In this document: positions 18,420 through 26,712 of the stretch, piece after piece | Position numbering within the stretch: the stretch's first letter is position 1 | How the letters are laid out: every line of letters starts with the position of its first letter | Source of the DNA: Rhodospirillaceae bacterium UBA6219 | Lineage (GTDB): Bacteria > Pseudomonadota > Alphaproteobacteria > Rhodospirillales > Magnetospirillaceae | Assembly (NCBI GenBank): GCA_002435715.1 | Contig: DISD01000096.1 | Span: 3,032 to 67,031 of the forward strand | Direction: 5' to 3' | DNA: 64,000 bases | Translations under genes and position numbers: made by a program | Notes under the pieces: generated by a model | Told to the model about the DNA's origin: nothing | Seen by the model: only the letters and a program-made list of their open reading frames with translations | The model's database searches: none

Positions 18420-19544
18420 ATGAAGATCGCCATACCGAAGGAGCGTCGTGACGGGGAAACCCGTGTCGCCGCCTCGCCCGATACGGTGAAGAAGTACGTC
18501 CAGATGGGCTTCGAGGTGCAGATCGAAGCTGGCGCCGGTGCCGGTGCTTCCATCGCCGATCAGGTTTACGCCGATGCCGGCGCTTCCGTCGTCACCGACA
18601 CTGCCCTGGCCTTCAAGGCTGACGTGGTGTTGAAGGTGGCCCGTCCCACCGATGCCGAAATCGACCTGTTGCAGGAAGGTTCGGTGCTGATCTCGGCGCT
18701 GTCGGCTTTGACCAACAAGGACATGGTGGAAAAGCTGGCGGCCCGCAAGGTCACCGCCTTCGCCATGGAACTGGTGCCGCGCATCACCCGTGCCCAAAGC
18801 ATGGACATCTTGTCGTCGCAGGCCAATCTGGCCGGCTACAAGGCGGTGCTGGACGGCGTGCACGAATTCAAGCGTGCGGTGCCGATGATGATGACCGCCG
18901 CCGGCACCGTGGCGCCGGCCCGCTTCCTGATCCTGGGTGCCGGTGTCGCCGGTCTGCAGGCCATCGCCACCGCCAAGCGGCTGGGCGGCGTGGTCTATGC
19001 CTTCGACGTGCGTCCGGCGGTCAAGGAACAGGTGCAATCCCTGGGCGGCAAGTTCGTGGAAGTGGACGCCGATTCGTCGGATGCCGAAACCAAGGGCGGT
19101 TACGCCAAGGAAATGAGCGAGGATTACAAGGCCAAGCAGGCGGCCAAGATCGCCGAGACCCTGGCCAAGACCGACATCGCCATCTGTACCGCCCTGATCC
19201 CCGGTAAGCCGGCCCCGGTGCTGATCACCGAAGACATGGTCAAAGCCATGCGCCCCGGTTCGGTCATCGTCGACCTGGCGGTGGAAATGGGCGGCAATTG
19301 TCCGTTGTCCGAATTCGACAAGGTGGTGGAAAAGCACGGTGTCACCCTGGTCGGCCACGGCAACGTGCCGGCCCGTCTGGCGGTGGATTCCTCGGCGCTT
19401 TACGCCAAGAACCTGCTGAACTTCATCAGCCCGCTGGTGGACAAGGAAACCAAGACTTTGGCCTTCAACTGGGACGACGAAATCCTGAAGGGCGCCTGCG
19501 TCGCCCGTGACGGCCAAGTCGTGCACCCGGCCCTGGTCGGCTAA
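18420..19544 (+). CDS. pntAA: NAD(P) transhydrogenase subunit alpha part 1
   Basis: A 374-residue soluble NAD(H)-binding domain (dI) of the proton-translocating transhydrogenase, which moves hydride between NADH and NADP+ at the expense of proton-motive force. It starts MKIAIPKERRDGETRVA, as the family does. The Rossmann motif is GAGVAGLQAIATAKRLGG, and ALIPGKPAP and GSVIVDLAVEMGGN are conserved dI segments. The ATG at 18420 has AGGGGAAA upstream; the frame opens 6 codons earlier without support. First gene of pntAA-pntAB-pntB, with the alpha chain split in two as in Rhodospirillum. Confidence 0.96.
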   Translation: MKIAIPKERRDGETRVAASPDTVKKYVQMGFEVQIEAGAGAGASIADQVYADAGASVVTDTALAFKADVVLKVARPTDAEIDLLQEGSVLISALSALTNKDMVEKLAARKVTAFAMELVPRITRAQSMDILSSQANLAGYKAVLDGVHEFKRAVPMMMTAAGTVAPARFLILGAGVAGLQAIATAKRLGGVVYAFDVRPAVKEQVQSLGGKFVEVDADSSDAETKGGYAKEMSEDYKAKQAAKIAETLAKTDIAICTALIPGKPAPVLITEDMVKAMRPGSVIVDLAVEMGGNCPLSEFDKVVEKHGVTLVGHGNVPARLAVDSSALYAKNLLNFISPLVDKETKTLAFNWDDEILKGACVARDGQVVHPALVG

Positions 19545-19558
19545 GGAGGAACCGCACA

Positions 19559-19963
19559 ATGGATCCGAAAGATATTGTCGAGGGCGCGACCAAGCTCGCC
19601 ACCGACGCCCAGGCCATGGCCGCCAAAGCGGCGGTTCTGGCTCAGCAGGCCACCCAATTGTCGGTGGCTTCCGGCGATCACGGTTCGACCTTCATCAGCC
19701 TGCTGACCATTTTCGTCCTGGCCTGCTTCGTCGGCTATTACGTGGTCTGGCGGGTGACGCCGGCCCTGCATTCGCCGCTGATGGCGGTCACCAACGCGGT
19801 GTCGTCGGTGATCATCGTCGGCGCCCTGATCGCCACCTCGACCGACGGCGTCGCCGCCAAGGTCCTGGGTTTCCTGGCGGTCGTCCTTGCCTCGGTCAAC
19901 ATCTTCGGTGGCTTCATCGTCACCCAGCGCATGTTGTCCATGTTCAAGAAGAAGCAGAAGTAA
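19559..19963 (+). CDS. pntAB: NAD(P) transhydrogenase subunit alpha part 2
   Basis: A 134-residue membrane subunit forming part of the proton channel (dII). After an amphipathic N-terminus it has three or four hydrophobic segments: FISLLTIFVLACFVGYYVVW, SSVIIVGALIAT and FLAVVLASVNIFGGFIV, ending MLSMFKKKQK. Ribosome site AGGAGG lies 9 bases upstream. It is 14 bases after pntAA and 10 bases before pntB. Confidence 0.95.
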   Translation: MDPKDIVEGATKLATDAQAMAAKAAVLAQQATQLSVASGDHGSTFISLLTIFVLACFVGYYVVWRVTPALHSPLMAVTNAVSSVIIVGALIATSTDGVAAKVLGFLAVVLASVNIFGGFIVTQRMLSMFKKKQK

Positions 19964-19973
19964 GGGGGCGACC

Positions 19974-21374
19974 GTGTCTGCAAGCTTGACGCAATTCGCG
20001 TATCTGGTCGCCGCCGTGTGTATGATCATGGCGTTGCGCGGCCTTTCCAGCCCGGAAACCTCGCGCGGGGGGAACATGTGGGGTATGGCCGGTATGGCCA
20101 TCGCCATCGTCACCACCGTGCTCACTCCGGATACTTCCTATGTGCTGATCCCGCTGGGTCTGCTGATCGGTGGCGCCATCGGCACCATCGTCGCCAAGAA
20201 GATCGAGATGACGGCGTTGCCCCAGCTGGTGGCGGCGTTCCACTCTCTCGTCGGTCTGGCGGCGGTGTTCGTCGCCGGTGCGGCTTTGTCGGCGCCCGAG
20301 GCCTTCGGCATCGTCGCCCCGGAAGGCGGCATCAAGATGGGCTCGTTGATCGAAATGAGCCTGGGCGTGGCCATCGGCGCCATCACCTTCACCGGCTCCT
20401 TGGTGGCTTTCGGCAAGTTGCAGGGTCTGGTCAGCGGCAAGCCGCTGCAATTCCCCATGCAGCATCCGCTGAATGCTGCCCTGGGCATCGCCATGATCGT
20501 GCTGATCGCCATCTTCTCGGTCTCGGGCGGGTCGGTGCCGTTGTTCGTGCTGATCACCCTGATCGCCTTGGCGCTGGGTTTCCTGTTGATCCTGCCCATC
20601 GGCGGCGCCGACATGCCCGTCGTCGTCTCCATGCTGAATTCCTATTCGGGTTGGGCGGCGGCCGGTATCGGCTTCACCTTGGGCAACCCGCTCTTGATCA
20701 TCGTCGGTGCCTTGGTGGGTTCGTCGGGTGCCATCCTGTCCTACATCATGTGCAAGGGCATGAACCGGTCCATCTTCAACGTCATCCTGGGCGGTTTCGG
20801 CGGTGAAGTCGCCGGTCCGGCCGGTGGCGGCGGGGCCGGGGGCGACCGGGCGGTCAAGGCCGGTTCGGCCGACGACGCCGCCTTCATCATGAAGAACTCG
20901 TCCAAGGTCATCATCGTGCCGGGTTACGGCATGGCGGTGGCCCAGGCTCAGCATGCGCTTCGTGAAATGGCCGACATGCTGAAGGCGGAAGGCGTGGATG
21001 TGCGTTACGCCATCCACCCGGTCGCCGGCCGTATGCCCGGTCACATGAACGTGCTGCTGGCCGAAGCCAACGTGCCCTATGACGAAGTCTTCGAATTGGA
21101 AGAGATCAACCACGAATTCGGCACCGCCGACGTGGCCTTCGTCATCGGCGCCAACGACGTCACCAACCCGGCGGCCAAGACCGACACCACCAGCCCCATC
21201 TATGGCATGCCCATCCTGGACGTGGAAAAGGCCAAGACGGTGCTGTTCATCAAGCGGTCCATGGCTTCTGGTTACGCCGGTGTGGACAACGAATTGTTCT
21301 TCCGTCCCAACACCATGATGCTGTTCGGCGACGCCAAGAAGGTCACCGAGGAAATCGTCTCTGCGCTGGGGTAA
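19974..21374 (+). CDS. pntB: NAD(P) transhydrogenase subunit beta
   Basis: A 466-residue membrane protein: an N-terminal bundle of hydrophobic segments (about 1-270, rest of the proton channel) and a C-terminal NADP(H)-binding domain dIII. GYGMAVAQAQHALREM is the NADP Rossmann motif; GRMPGHMNVLLAEA and GANDVTNPAAKTD are diagnostic. GTG at 19974 was chosen because AGGGGG lies 5 bases before it and the residues match the family start; earlier in-frame ATG codons fall inside pntAB. A strong terminator follows. Confidence 0.96.
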   Translation: MSASLTQFAYLVAAVCMIMALRGLSSPETSRGGNMWGMAGMAIAIVTTVLTPDTSYVLIPLGLLIGGAIGTIVAKKIEMTALPQLVAAFHSLVGLAAVFVAGAALSAPEAFGIVAPEGGIKMGSLIEMSLGVAIGAITFTGSLVAFGKLQGLVSGKPLQFPMQHPLNAALGIAMIVLIAIFSVSGGSVPLFVLITLIALALGFLLILPIGGADMPVVVSMLNSYSGWAAAGIGFTLGNPLLIIVGALVGSSGAILSYIMCKGMNRSIFNVILGGFGGEVAGPAGGGGAGGDRAVKAGSADDAAFIMKNSSKVIIVPGYGMAVAQAQHALREMADMLKAEGVDVRYAIHPVAGRMPGHMNVLLAEANVPYDEVFELEEINHEFGTADVAFVIGANDVTNPAAKTDTTSPIYGMPILDVEKAKTVLFIKRSMASGYAGVDNELFFRPNTMMLFGDAKKVTEEIVSALG

Positions 21375-21398
21375 ATCCGGCAAGACGGCAAGCCAATG

Positions 21399-21425
21399 CG
21401 CCGCCCCGAAAGGGGCGGCGTTTTT
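21399..21425 (+). terminator. Intrinsic terminator of the pnt operon
   Basis: A perfect 9-bp GC stem (21399-21407 with 21412-21420), GAAA loop and T5 run. Confidence 0.92.
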
Positions 21426-21501
21426 GTTTGCGGCGCCTTAAGTCGGTTTTTGGGTTTGCTGCGCCTTAAGTCGGCTTTTCGGTTTGCTGCGCCTTAAGTC
21501 G
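21426..21501. repeat. Three tandem 28-bp repeats after pntB
   Basis: Units start at 21426, 21454 and 21482. Each has the core TTTGC(G/T)GCGCCTTAAGTCG. The first two are full length and nearly identical; the third loses similarity after the core. The core includes the CTTAAG palindrome. They sit directly behind the terminator and before the promoter region of the histidine kinase gene. Confidence 0.85.
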
Positions 21502-21525
21502 CAAGGGATTGTGCCGTTTAGGCGT

Positions 21526-21556
21526 CTGTCAGGGGGGGGGAGGGATGGCCTATAAT
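21526..21556 (+). promoter_or_regulatory. Possible sigma-70 promoter with a G9 tract in its spacer
   Basis: TATAAT at 21551-21556 is a perfect -10 box. The best -35-like hexamer is CTGTCA at 21526-21531, giving a 19-base spacer that contains nine consecutive G (21532-21540). The gene start is 38 bases downstream. The -35 assignment is uncertain. Confidence 0.45.
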
Positions 21557-21593
21557 CGTTCAATAACTACCATTCCATAGGAAAGGCTGGGCG

Positions 21594-24500
21594 GTGACCA
21601 ACGGAACCCCCATATCCACCTGTTCGCAGATCAGATCCATGGCGCCATGGTCCGAAGCCGCCGAGCGGTTCTTCGAACTCAGCCAGGATTTGCTGTGCAT
21701 CGTCGACGAGAGCGGGCGCTTCGTTCATTTGTCGCGGTCGTGGCAGGACTTTCTGGGAATTCCGCTGTCCGAACTGGTGGGACGGTCGTATGTGGATTTC
21801 GTCCATCCCGACGATGTCCAAGCCACCGAGCAGCAGCACCAAGATGTCAGCCGTGTGCACGGAACCAACGGCTTCACCAACCGCTACCGCGCCCGTGGCG
21901 GGCAATTTCGGCGCCTGTCGTGGCGGTCATCCCCACCCGATGGCGACGGCTTGATCCACGCGGTGGCCCGCGACGTCACCGACGAATTGGCCGGCATCGA
22001 AGCCTTGGCCCAGGAACGGGCCCGCTTGCGGGCCATCATGGACAGCATCGCCGACCTGGTCTTCATCAAGGACAACGACTTCCGTTATCTGTGCTGCAAC
22101 CGGCCATTCGCCAATTTCATGGGCCATGGCGAAGCTGAATTGTTGGGACACAGCGATTTCGACTTTTTTCCCACGGAAGTGGCGCAGTTCTTCCGTGACA
22201 ACGACAAAGCCATGTTGCGCAGCATGGCCCCGCGCCGCAACGACGAATGGTTGGATTTCCCCGACGGTTCACGGCGACTTTACGATACCCAGAAAATGCC
22301 GCTGATCACCGCCGACGGCAAACTGGCCGGTCTTGTCGGGGTCAGCCGCGACATTACCGAACAGATCGAGTTGCGCAGCCAGGTGGACTTCCTGGGGGCG
22401 ATGGTCAACCGCAGCCACGACCCGCTTTATTGTCTGAATCCGGCCAAGGATTTTCGTTTCGTCTATATGAATGACGCCGCCAGGGCCTTCCTGGGTATCA
22501 GCCGCGAAACGGCCTTGGAAACCTCGCCGTTGGATTATTGTCCCGAGCTTGAGCGTCCTGCCATGGAAGAGATGTGGCGGTTGTGCGGCCCTGGCGCTCC
22601 GGTGGTTTTCGAGGTGTCGATACGGGTTGCCGACGGCACCTTGCATCCGGTTGAAATCTCCGTCAGCCGTGTCACCCACCAAGGCGAGGATTTCGCCGTC
22701 GGTTGGCTGCGCGACATGAGCGCCCGCCGTGTGGTCGAGCGGCAGTTGCGTCAGCGCGAGGCCTTGTACCGGGCGTCGGTGGAAGCCGCCATCGACGGCT
22801 TTTGGCAGGTCAGCCGCGATGGCCACATCTTGGACGTCAACAGCGCCTATTCACGCCTGTCGGGGTATTCCCTGGACGAATTGCGCGGCATGCACATTTC
22901 GCAGTTGGAAGCCGACGAACGGGTCGAGGACGTGGAGGTCCGCATCGCCCGCCTGTTGGAGCACGGGGGCGAAAGTTTCGAAGCCCGTCATCGCCGCAAG
23001 GACGGGTCGCTGTGGGACGTGGAAGTCAACATTCTGTATTCCGACATGGATGGCGGGCGCTTCTTCGTCTATCTGCGTGACTTGCGCCGTCGTCGTCAGG
23101 CCGAACTGCTGCTGCGGGCCCGGCTGCGGCTGGCCGAGATGGCGCGTGACAACGACATCGATTCCCTGATGACCGAAGTGCTGGACACCGCCGAACGGCT
23201 GACCGCCAGCAATATCGGTTTCTTCCACTTCGTCGATCCCGACCAAAGCAGCCTGCGCCTGCAGGCGTGGTCCACCAACACCTTGAACAACATGTGCAAG
23301 GCCGAGGGCAAGGGACAGCATTACCCGGTGGCGGAAGCGGGGGTGTGGGCCGATTGCCTGCGTCAGGGCCGCCCGATCATCTGCAATGATTACGAACAGG
23401 CCGAAGGCAAGCACGGATTGCCCCAGGGCCATGCGCCGATCAGCCGTCTGGTGTCGGTGCCGGTCGCCGGCGAGGGCGGTTTTGGCGCCATCCTTGGGGT
23501 CGGCAACAAATTCGAAGATTATGACGACGACGACGTCGCCACTTTGGTCGAGCTGTCCACCATGACCATGGATATCGTCAACCGGGTGCGTGCCGACATC
23601 GAACGGCAGAAAATGGCCAACGAACTGGCCCATGCCGCCGAGCAATGGAGCGTTGCCATGGAGACGTTCCAAGGCGGTATCGCCCTGTTGGATGGCGAGA
23701 ACCGGCTGGTCCGGGCCAATTCGGCTTTCTTCAGCTTGACCGGCACCGATTCGGGGCGCGTGGGCTCGGTGGTCAGCGGGGTGTTCACCTCCAACGAAGA
23801 TGGGTTGGATCCACTGTTCGCCGCCGGTGATGCCGAAACCGTGATGGAGGCCGGCGACCCCGGCAATTTGGCCGGATGTCCACTGGAAGTGCGGATCGCT
23901 TCCATCCGTGACAATCAGGGTGCCATCGACGGCCGCGTGGTGTCGCTTTATGACCTCAGCCATGTGCGGGAACAAGAAAGCCGTCTGGAGGCCACCATCG
24001 CCGAGCTGACCCGCAGCAATGCCGAACTGGAACGCTTCGGTCAGGTCGCTGCCCACGATCTGCAAGAGCCGACGCGGCGTCAGGTTCTGTTCGCGCAGAT
24101 GCTGCAAAAAAAGCTGGGCGACAGCCTGGAGCCCGAGCACCGGCAATATCTGGATTTCATGATCGCCGATGCTTTGAAAATGCGCGACATGGTTCGCGCC
24201 CTCAACGTCTACCACCGTGTCGGACAATCGGTGCGCCCGGTCGAGACGGTCGAGATGGACCGGGTCGCCGCCGACGTCATCGGCACGCTGTCCGACGAAA
24301 TCAACGTCAGCAAGGCGCGCTTGTGCATGGCGCCGTTGGGCGAGGTGCCGGGCGAGCGGGCCAGGCTGCATCTGCTGCTGGTCAACCTGCTGGGCAATGC
24401 CCTGAAGTTCCGTCATCCCATGCGGCGTCCGAAAATTCAGATCTCGGTGGCCGAGACCGAAAGCGGCTTTGCCGAATTCAGCATCGCCGATAACGGGATC

Positions 24501-24686
24501 GGCATTCCCGAGCAATATCGAGCCAGCATGTTCACCCTGTTCCGGCGCATGGACGCCAAGCAGGATTCCTCGGGGATGGGCTTGGCCCAGTGCCGACGTA
24601 TCGTCGAGGACATGGGCGGCCGTATCTGGCTGGAAGGCAACGACATGGGCGGCACCACCGTCAAGTTCACCCTGCCCAGACCCTGA
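21594..24686 (+). CDS. Multi-PAS/GAF sensor histidine kinase
   Basis: A 1030-residue hybrid of sensing domains without membrane segments, so probably cytoplasmic. Four PAS domains (about 20-130, 145-260, 270-380, 385-500) are followed by a GAF domain (about 510-655, from MARDNDIDSLMTEV) and a fifth PAS (about 680-790). The HisKA domain has phospho-acceptor His in AAHDLQEPTRR near 818. The HATPase domain has NLLGNALKF (N box), ADNGIGIP (G1) and GMGLAQCRRIVEDMGG (G2). The H-box resembles phytochrome-type or light/redox kinases (DLQEP). No response regulator gene adjoins it. Start is GTG at 21594 with GGAAAGG upstream; ATG at 21639 is an alternative. Confidence 0.9.
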   Translation: MTNGTPISTCSQIRSMAPWSEAAERFFELSQDLLCIVDESGRFVHLSRSWQDFLGIPLSELVGRSYVDFVHPDDVQATEQQHQDVSRVHGTNGFTNRYRARGGQFRRLSWRSSPPDGDGLIHAVARDVTDELAGIEALAQERARLRAIMDSIADLVFIKDNDFRYLCCNRPFANFMGHGEAELLGHSDFDFFPTEVAQFFRDNDKAMLRSMAPRRNDEWLDFPDGSRRLYDTQKMPLITADGKLAGLVGVSRDITEQIELRSQVDFLGAMVNRSHDPLYCLNPAKDFRFVYMNDAARAFLGISRETALETSPLDYCPELERPAMEEMWRLCGPGAPVVFEVSIRVADGTLHPVEISVSRVTHQGEDFAVGWLRDMSARRVVERQLRQREALYRASVEAAIDGFWQVSRDGHILDVNSAYSRLSGYSLDELRGMHISQLEADERVEDVEVRIARLLEHGGESFEARHRRKDGSLWDVEVNILYSDMDGGRFFVYLRDLRRRRQAELLLRARLRLAEMARDNDIDSLMTEVLDTAERLTASNIGFFHFVDPDQSSLRLQAWSTNTLNNMCKAEGKGQHYPVAEAGVWADCLRQGRPIICNDYEQAEGKHGLPQGHAPISRLVSVPVAGEGGFGAILGVGNKFEDYDDDDVATLVELSTMTMDIVNRVRADIERQKMANELAHAAEQWSVAMETFQGGIALLDGENRLVRANSAFFSLTGTDSGRVGSVVSGVFTSNEDGLDPLFAAGDAETVMEAGDPGNLAGCPLEVRIASIRDNQGAIDGRVVSLYDLSHVREQESRLEATIAELTRSNAELERFGQVAAHDLQEPTRRQVLFAQMLQKKLGDSLEPEHRQYLDFMIADALKMRDMVRALNVYHRVGQSVRPVETVEMDRVAADVIGTLSDEINVSKARLCMAPLGEVPGERARLHLLLVNLLGNALKFRHPMRRPKIQISVAETESGFAEFSIADNGIGIPEQYRASMFTLFRRMDAKQDSSGMGLAQCRRIVEDMGGRIWLEGNDMGGTTVKFTLPRP

Positions 24687-24688
24687 CC

Positions 24689-24776
24689 AGCCGGCGCGGC
24701 GCTTGAGCGGGCCCGGCACGGGCCGTACAGACAGATATTCAGCCGGCGCGGCGCTTGAGCGGGCCCGGCACGGGCC
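24689..24776. repeat. Direct 36-bp duplication after the histidine kinase gene
   Basis: A 36-base GC-rich segment at 24689-24724 is repeated exactly at 24741-24776, with a 16-base spacer. The copies start 3 bases after the kinase stop codon and run up to the terminator. Confidence 0.9.
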
Positions 24777-24780
24777 ATAA

Positions 24781-24822
24781 AGACAAAAGCCGTTTCCATT
24801 CAGATGGAAACGGCTTTTGTCT
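24781..24822. terminator. Bidirectional terminator, 19-bp perfect stem
   Basis: Arms 24781-24799 and 24804-24822 are perfectly complementary with a 4-base loop. Each strand ends in a T-rich arm (GGCTTTTGTCT). It separates the convergent histidine kinase and MCP/Cache genes. Confidence 0.9.
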
Positions 24823-24841
24823 ATTGGGGAGAGGGAAAGAG

Positions 24842-25870
24842 CTATTCTTCCTGGACGATCACGCCGTACCAGCCCAAGCCTTCATAGGTTTCGTAACCCG
24901 GGGTCAGGGCATATGCCACCACGGTGCCGTCCATGTCCTGATAGCAGCCGCGATCACCCTGGGTGGTGCGCAGGGGGAACTTTTCCGCCAGCAGGCCGCG
25001 ACGGGCCGAATCGGCGATGATGCGGTGGTCGCGGTCGACGATCAGGCAGCGGCTTTTCATCTTTTCCTGGGGCGACAGGCGCACGCCTTCGACGATGGTC
25101 TGGCCCTGGCTTTCCCAGTCGAAGAAGATACCCAACGCGCCCAACGGCTTGCCGTCGGCTTCGCCGCCTTCACGGATGGCGGTGGCGTAGGTGGCGACCA
25201 GGGCGCCACCCAGACCGCCTTCACGGCTGATGTCGGCCACCGAGAAATCGTTGCCCGACTGGGTGGCCATGGCGTCACGGAACCACGCCTGACGCGAAAC
25301 GTCGGTACCGATGGCGCCCGGATAACGATCAGGGCGGCCATTGGCGACCACGCGGCCCGCAGCGTCCGCCACCCACAGATCCAGATAGACGGTATAGGAA
25401 TCCAGGATCACGCCCAGACGCTTGCTGGCATGGGCGGCCTTGGTTTCGTCGGTCAGGCAGTCGACCACCGCCGAATCGGTGGCCCACCAGCGGACGTCGC
25501 ACGAGCGTTCGTACAAATTGCGGTCAGCGATTTCCACCGCGTTGTGGGCCAGGTCGGCCAGACGTTCGCCACGGACCTGACGGACTTCCTCGGCCAGGGC
25601 GCGGCCAAAGCCCGACAGGCTGTCCAGCTTGCCGCGCAATTCCCCACGCAGCGAGTCGGTCAATTCGGCGATTTCCGAGGAAATGGCTTTGACTTCGTCG
25701 GCGACGACGGCAAAACCGCGGCCTAACTGGCCGACGCGGCTGGCTTCGATGGAAGCGTTGAGTGCCAGCATTCTGGATCTGCGGGTGATACCGTGAATTC
25801 GGTCGATTTTCTGATCAGTGACCGCGGCGACAGTCCCGGTGATTTCCAGCAGATGCTCGACAGATGCCAT
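24842..25870 (-). CDS. Soluble MCP-hub protein with C-terminal Cache-like sensor
   Basis: A 342-residue protein. Residues about 25-75 match the conserved tip of methyl-accepting chemotaxis proteins (SRMLALNASIEASR, GRGFAVVADEVKAIS). Residues about 130-340 look like a double Cache sensor (SYTVYLDLWVADAAGRVVANG, ISRQAWFRDA-like VSRQAWFRDAM, LGALGIFFDW). No transmembrane segment or signal peptide is present, so both parts would be cytoplasmic, and the order (signalling tip first, sensor last) is the reverse of a normal receptor. ATG at 25870 was chosen because the longer frame upstream is unlike any domain; GGGGA precedes it weakly. It may act on CheA arrays or another partner (inference). Confidence 0.7.
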   Translation of the reverse strand: MASVEHLLEITGTVAAVTDQKIDRIHGITRRSRMLALNASIEASRVGQLGRGFAVVADEVKAISSEIAELTDSLRGELRGKLDSLSGFGRALAEEVRQVRGERLADLAHNAVEIADRNLYERSCDVRWWATDSAVVDCLTDETKAAHASKRLGVILDSYTVYLDLWVADAAGRVVANGRPDRYPGAIGTDVSRQAWFRDAMATQSGNDFSVADISREGGLGGALVATYATAIREGGEADGKPLGALGIFFDWESQGQTIVEGVRLSPQEKMKSRCLIVDRDHRIIADSARRGLLAEKFPLRTTQGDRGCYQDMDGTVVAYALTPGYETYEGLGWYGVIVQEE

Positions 25871-26325
25871 TTCATTCCCCGTGCGCAAAGTGTGCGTTGC
25901 AACATGAATATCACGGATAAAATGAAATTGAACAAAAAAAATGCACACCCCTTCGCATAAGTAAGGTGCTCGAATAATAGGCAATTCCATGTGATTTTTG
26001 CGGAATAGGCCTTTGGCTATAAGGCTGCGGGCATGCCGGCCTTTCGGCACAAATGGACCCTTGGGGCGGGGTGCCGGCTGGTGCGGAAGCAGCGAAAGTA
26101 AAAGGGGGGCTCTTGGCGTTTGCTGGAAATGCCGGGGGACGGGGGACAGGGGGAGATTTCCCAAGCAAAACCGTTGGTCAAAACGCCAAGAGCGCCGCGA
26201 CTATGCCATCGCGGCGCCCTGGTGCAATTGACTTTGGTCAGCTCTTGCAGCCAAACCGCGAAAGAAACGCGGGCAGGCGTAGAGGAGGCTTGCCAAGGGC
26301 CGCCGTCAATCGCGGCGGCGAATCC
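25871..26325. other. 455-bp intergenic region between the MCP/Cache gene and rpsU
   Basis: No convincing protein gene. The part next to the MCP/Cache gene (25890-26000) is AT-rich and probably holds its promoter. The rest is rich in inverted repeats: 26109-26193, 26192-26217, a 5-bp hairpin near 26256-26273 and a 7-bp GC hairpin near 26302-26322 just after the rpsU stop. See the separate entry for 26109-26217. Confidence 0.6.
26109..26217. ncRNA. Candidate structured RNA or rpsU 3' UTR element
   Basis: A perfect 13-bp inverted repeat (26109-26121 with 26181-26193) encloses about 59 bases, inside which GGAAAT (26125-26130) can pair with ATTTCC (26156-26161). Immediately after, a perfect 9-bp stem (26192-26200 with 26209-26217) has an 8-base loop. 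Strand is unknown. On the minus strand it would lie in the rpsU 3' UTR. No known RNA family was recognised. Confidence 0.3.
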
Positions 26326-26529
26326 TTAGAAACCTTCGCGCTCCAAGCGCTTGCGCTCGAGCTTGCGGGCGCGGCGCACGGCCTCGGCCTTTTCGCGAGC
26401 GCGCTTTTCCGAGGGCTTCTCGTAATTGCGGCGCAGCTTCATTTCACGGAACACGCCCTCGCGCTGCATTTTCTTCTTGAGCGCCTTCAGGGCCTGGTCG
26501 ACGTTGTTGTCACGGACGAGAACTTGCAC
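26326..26529 (-). CDS. rpsU: 30S ribosomal protein S21
   Basis: A 67-residue basic protein of the small ribosomal subunit: MQVLVRDNNVDQALKALKKK at the start and the Arg/Lys-rich tail EAVRRARKLERKRLEREGF are diagnostic. Start is GTG at 26529, with GAGGAG 12 bases upstream, a long spacing. Divergent from COQ9, an arrangement I recall from other alphaproteobacteria. Confidence 0.95.
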   Translation of the reverse strand: MQVLVRDNNVDQALKALKKKMQREGVFREMKLRRNYEKPSEKRAREKAEAVRRARKLERKRLEREGF

Positions 26530-26712
26530 GTTACTTCACAGCTCCTCTACGCTGAATAGCAACCCGGCGCACGACAGGTCATGCCGTCCGGGAGGGCGAT
26601 CTGATACCACAGTGGGCAGGGTTTGAAAAGAGAATTACACATCATATTGATGTTCTCGACGCGCGCGCCCAACTGGGTTAGGTAAAGACAGGCGAAAACA
26701 GGGGTCAAGGCC

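Noticed and set aside
22851..24719. 622-codon minus-strand frame across the histidine kinase gene
   Set aside because: The kinase has intact H, N and G boxes; the antisense frame has no domain.
24842..26164. Longer version of the MCP/Cache protein starting at 26164
   Set aside because: The added 98 residues look like translated noncoding DNA, lack a domain and contain no better ribosome site than the ATG at 25870.
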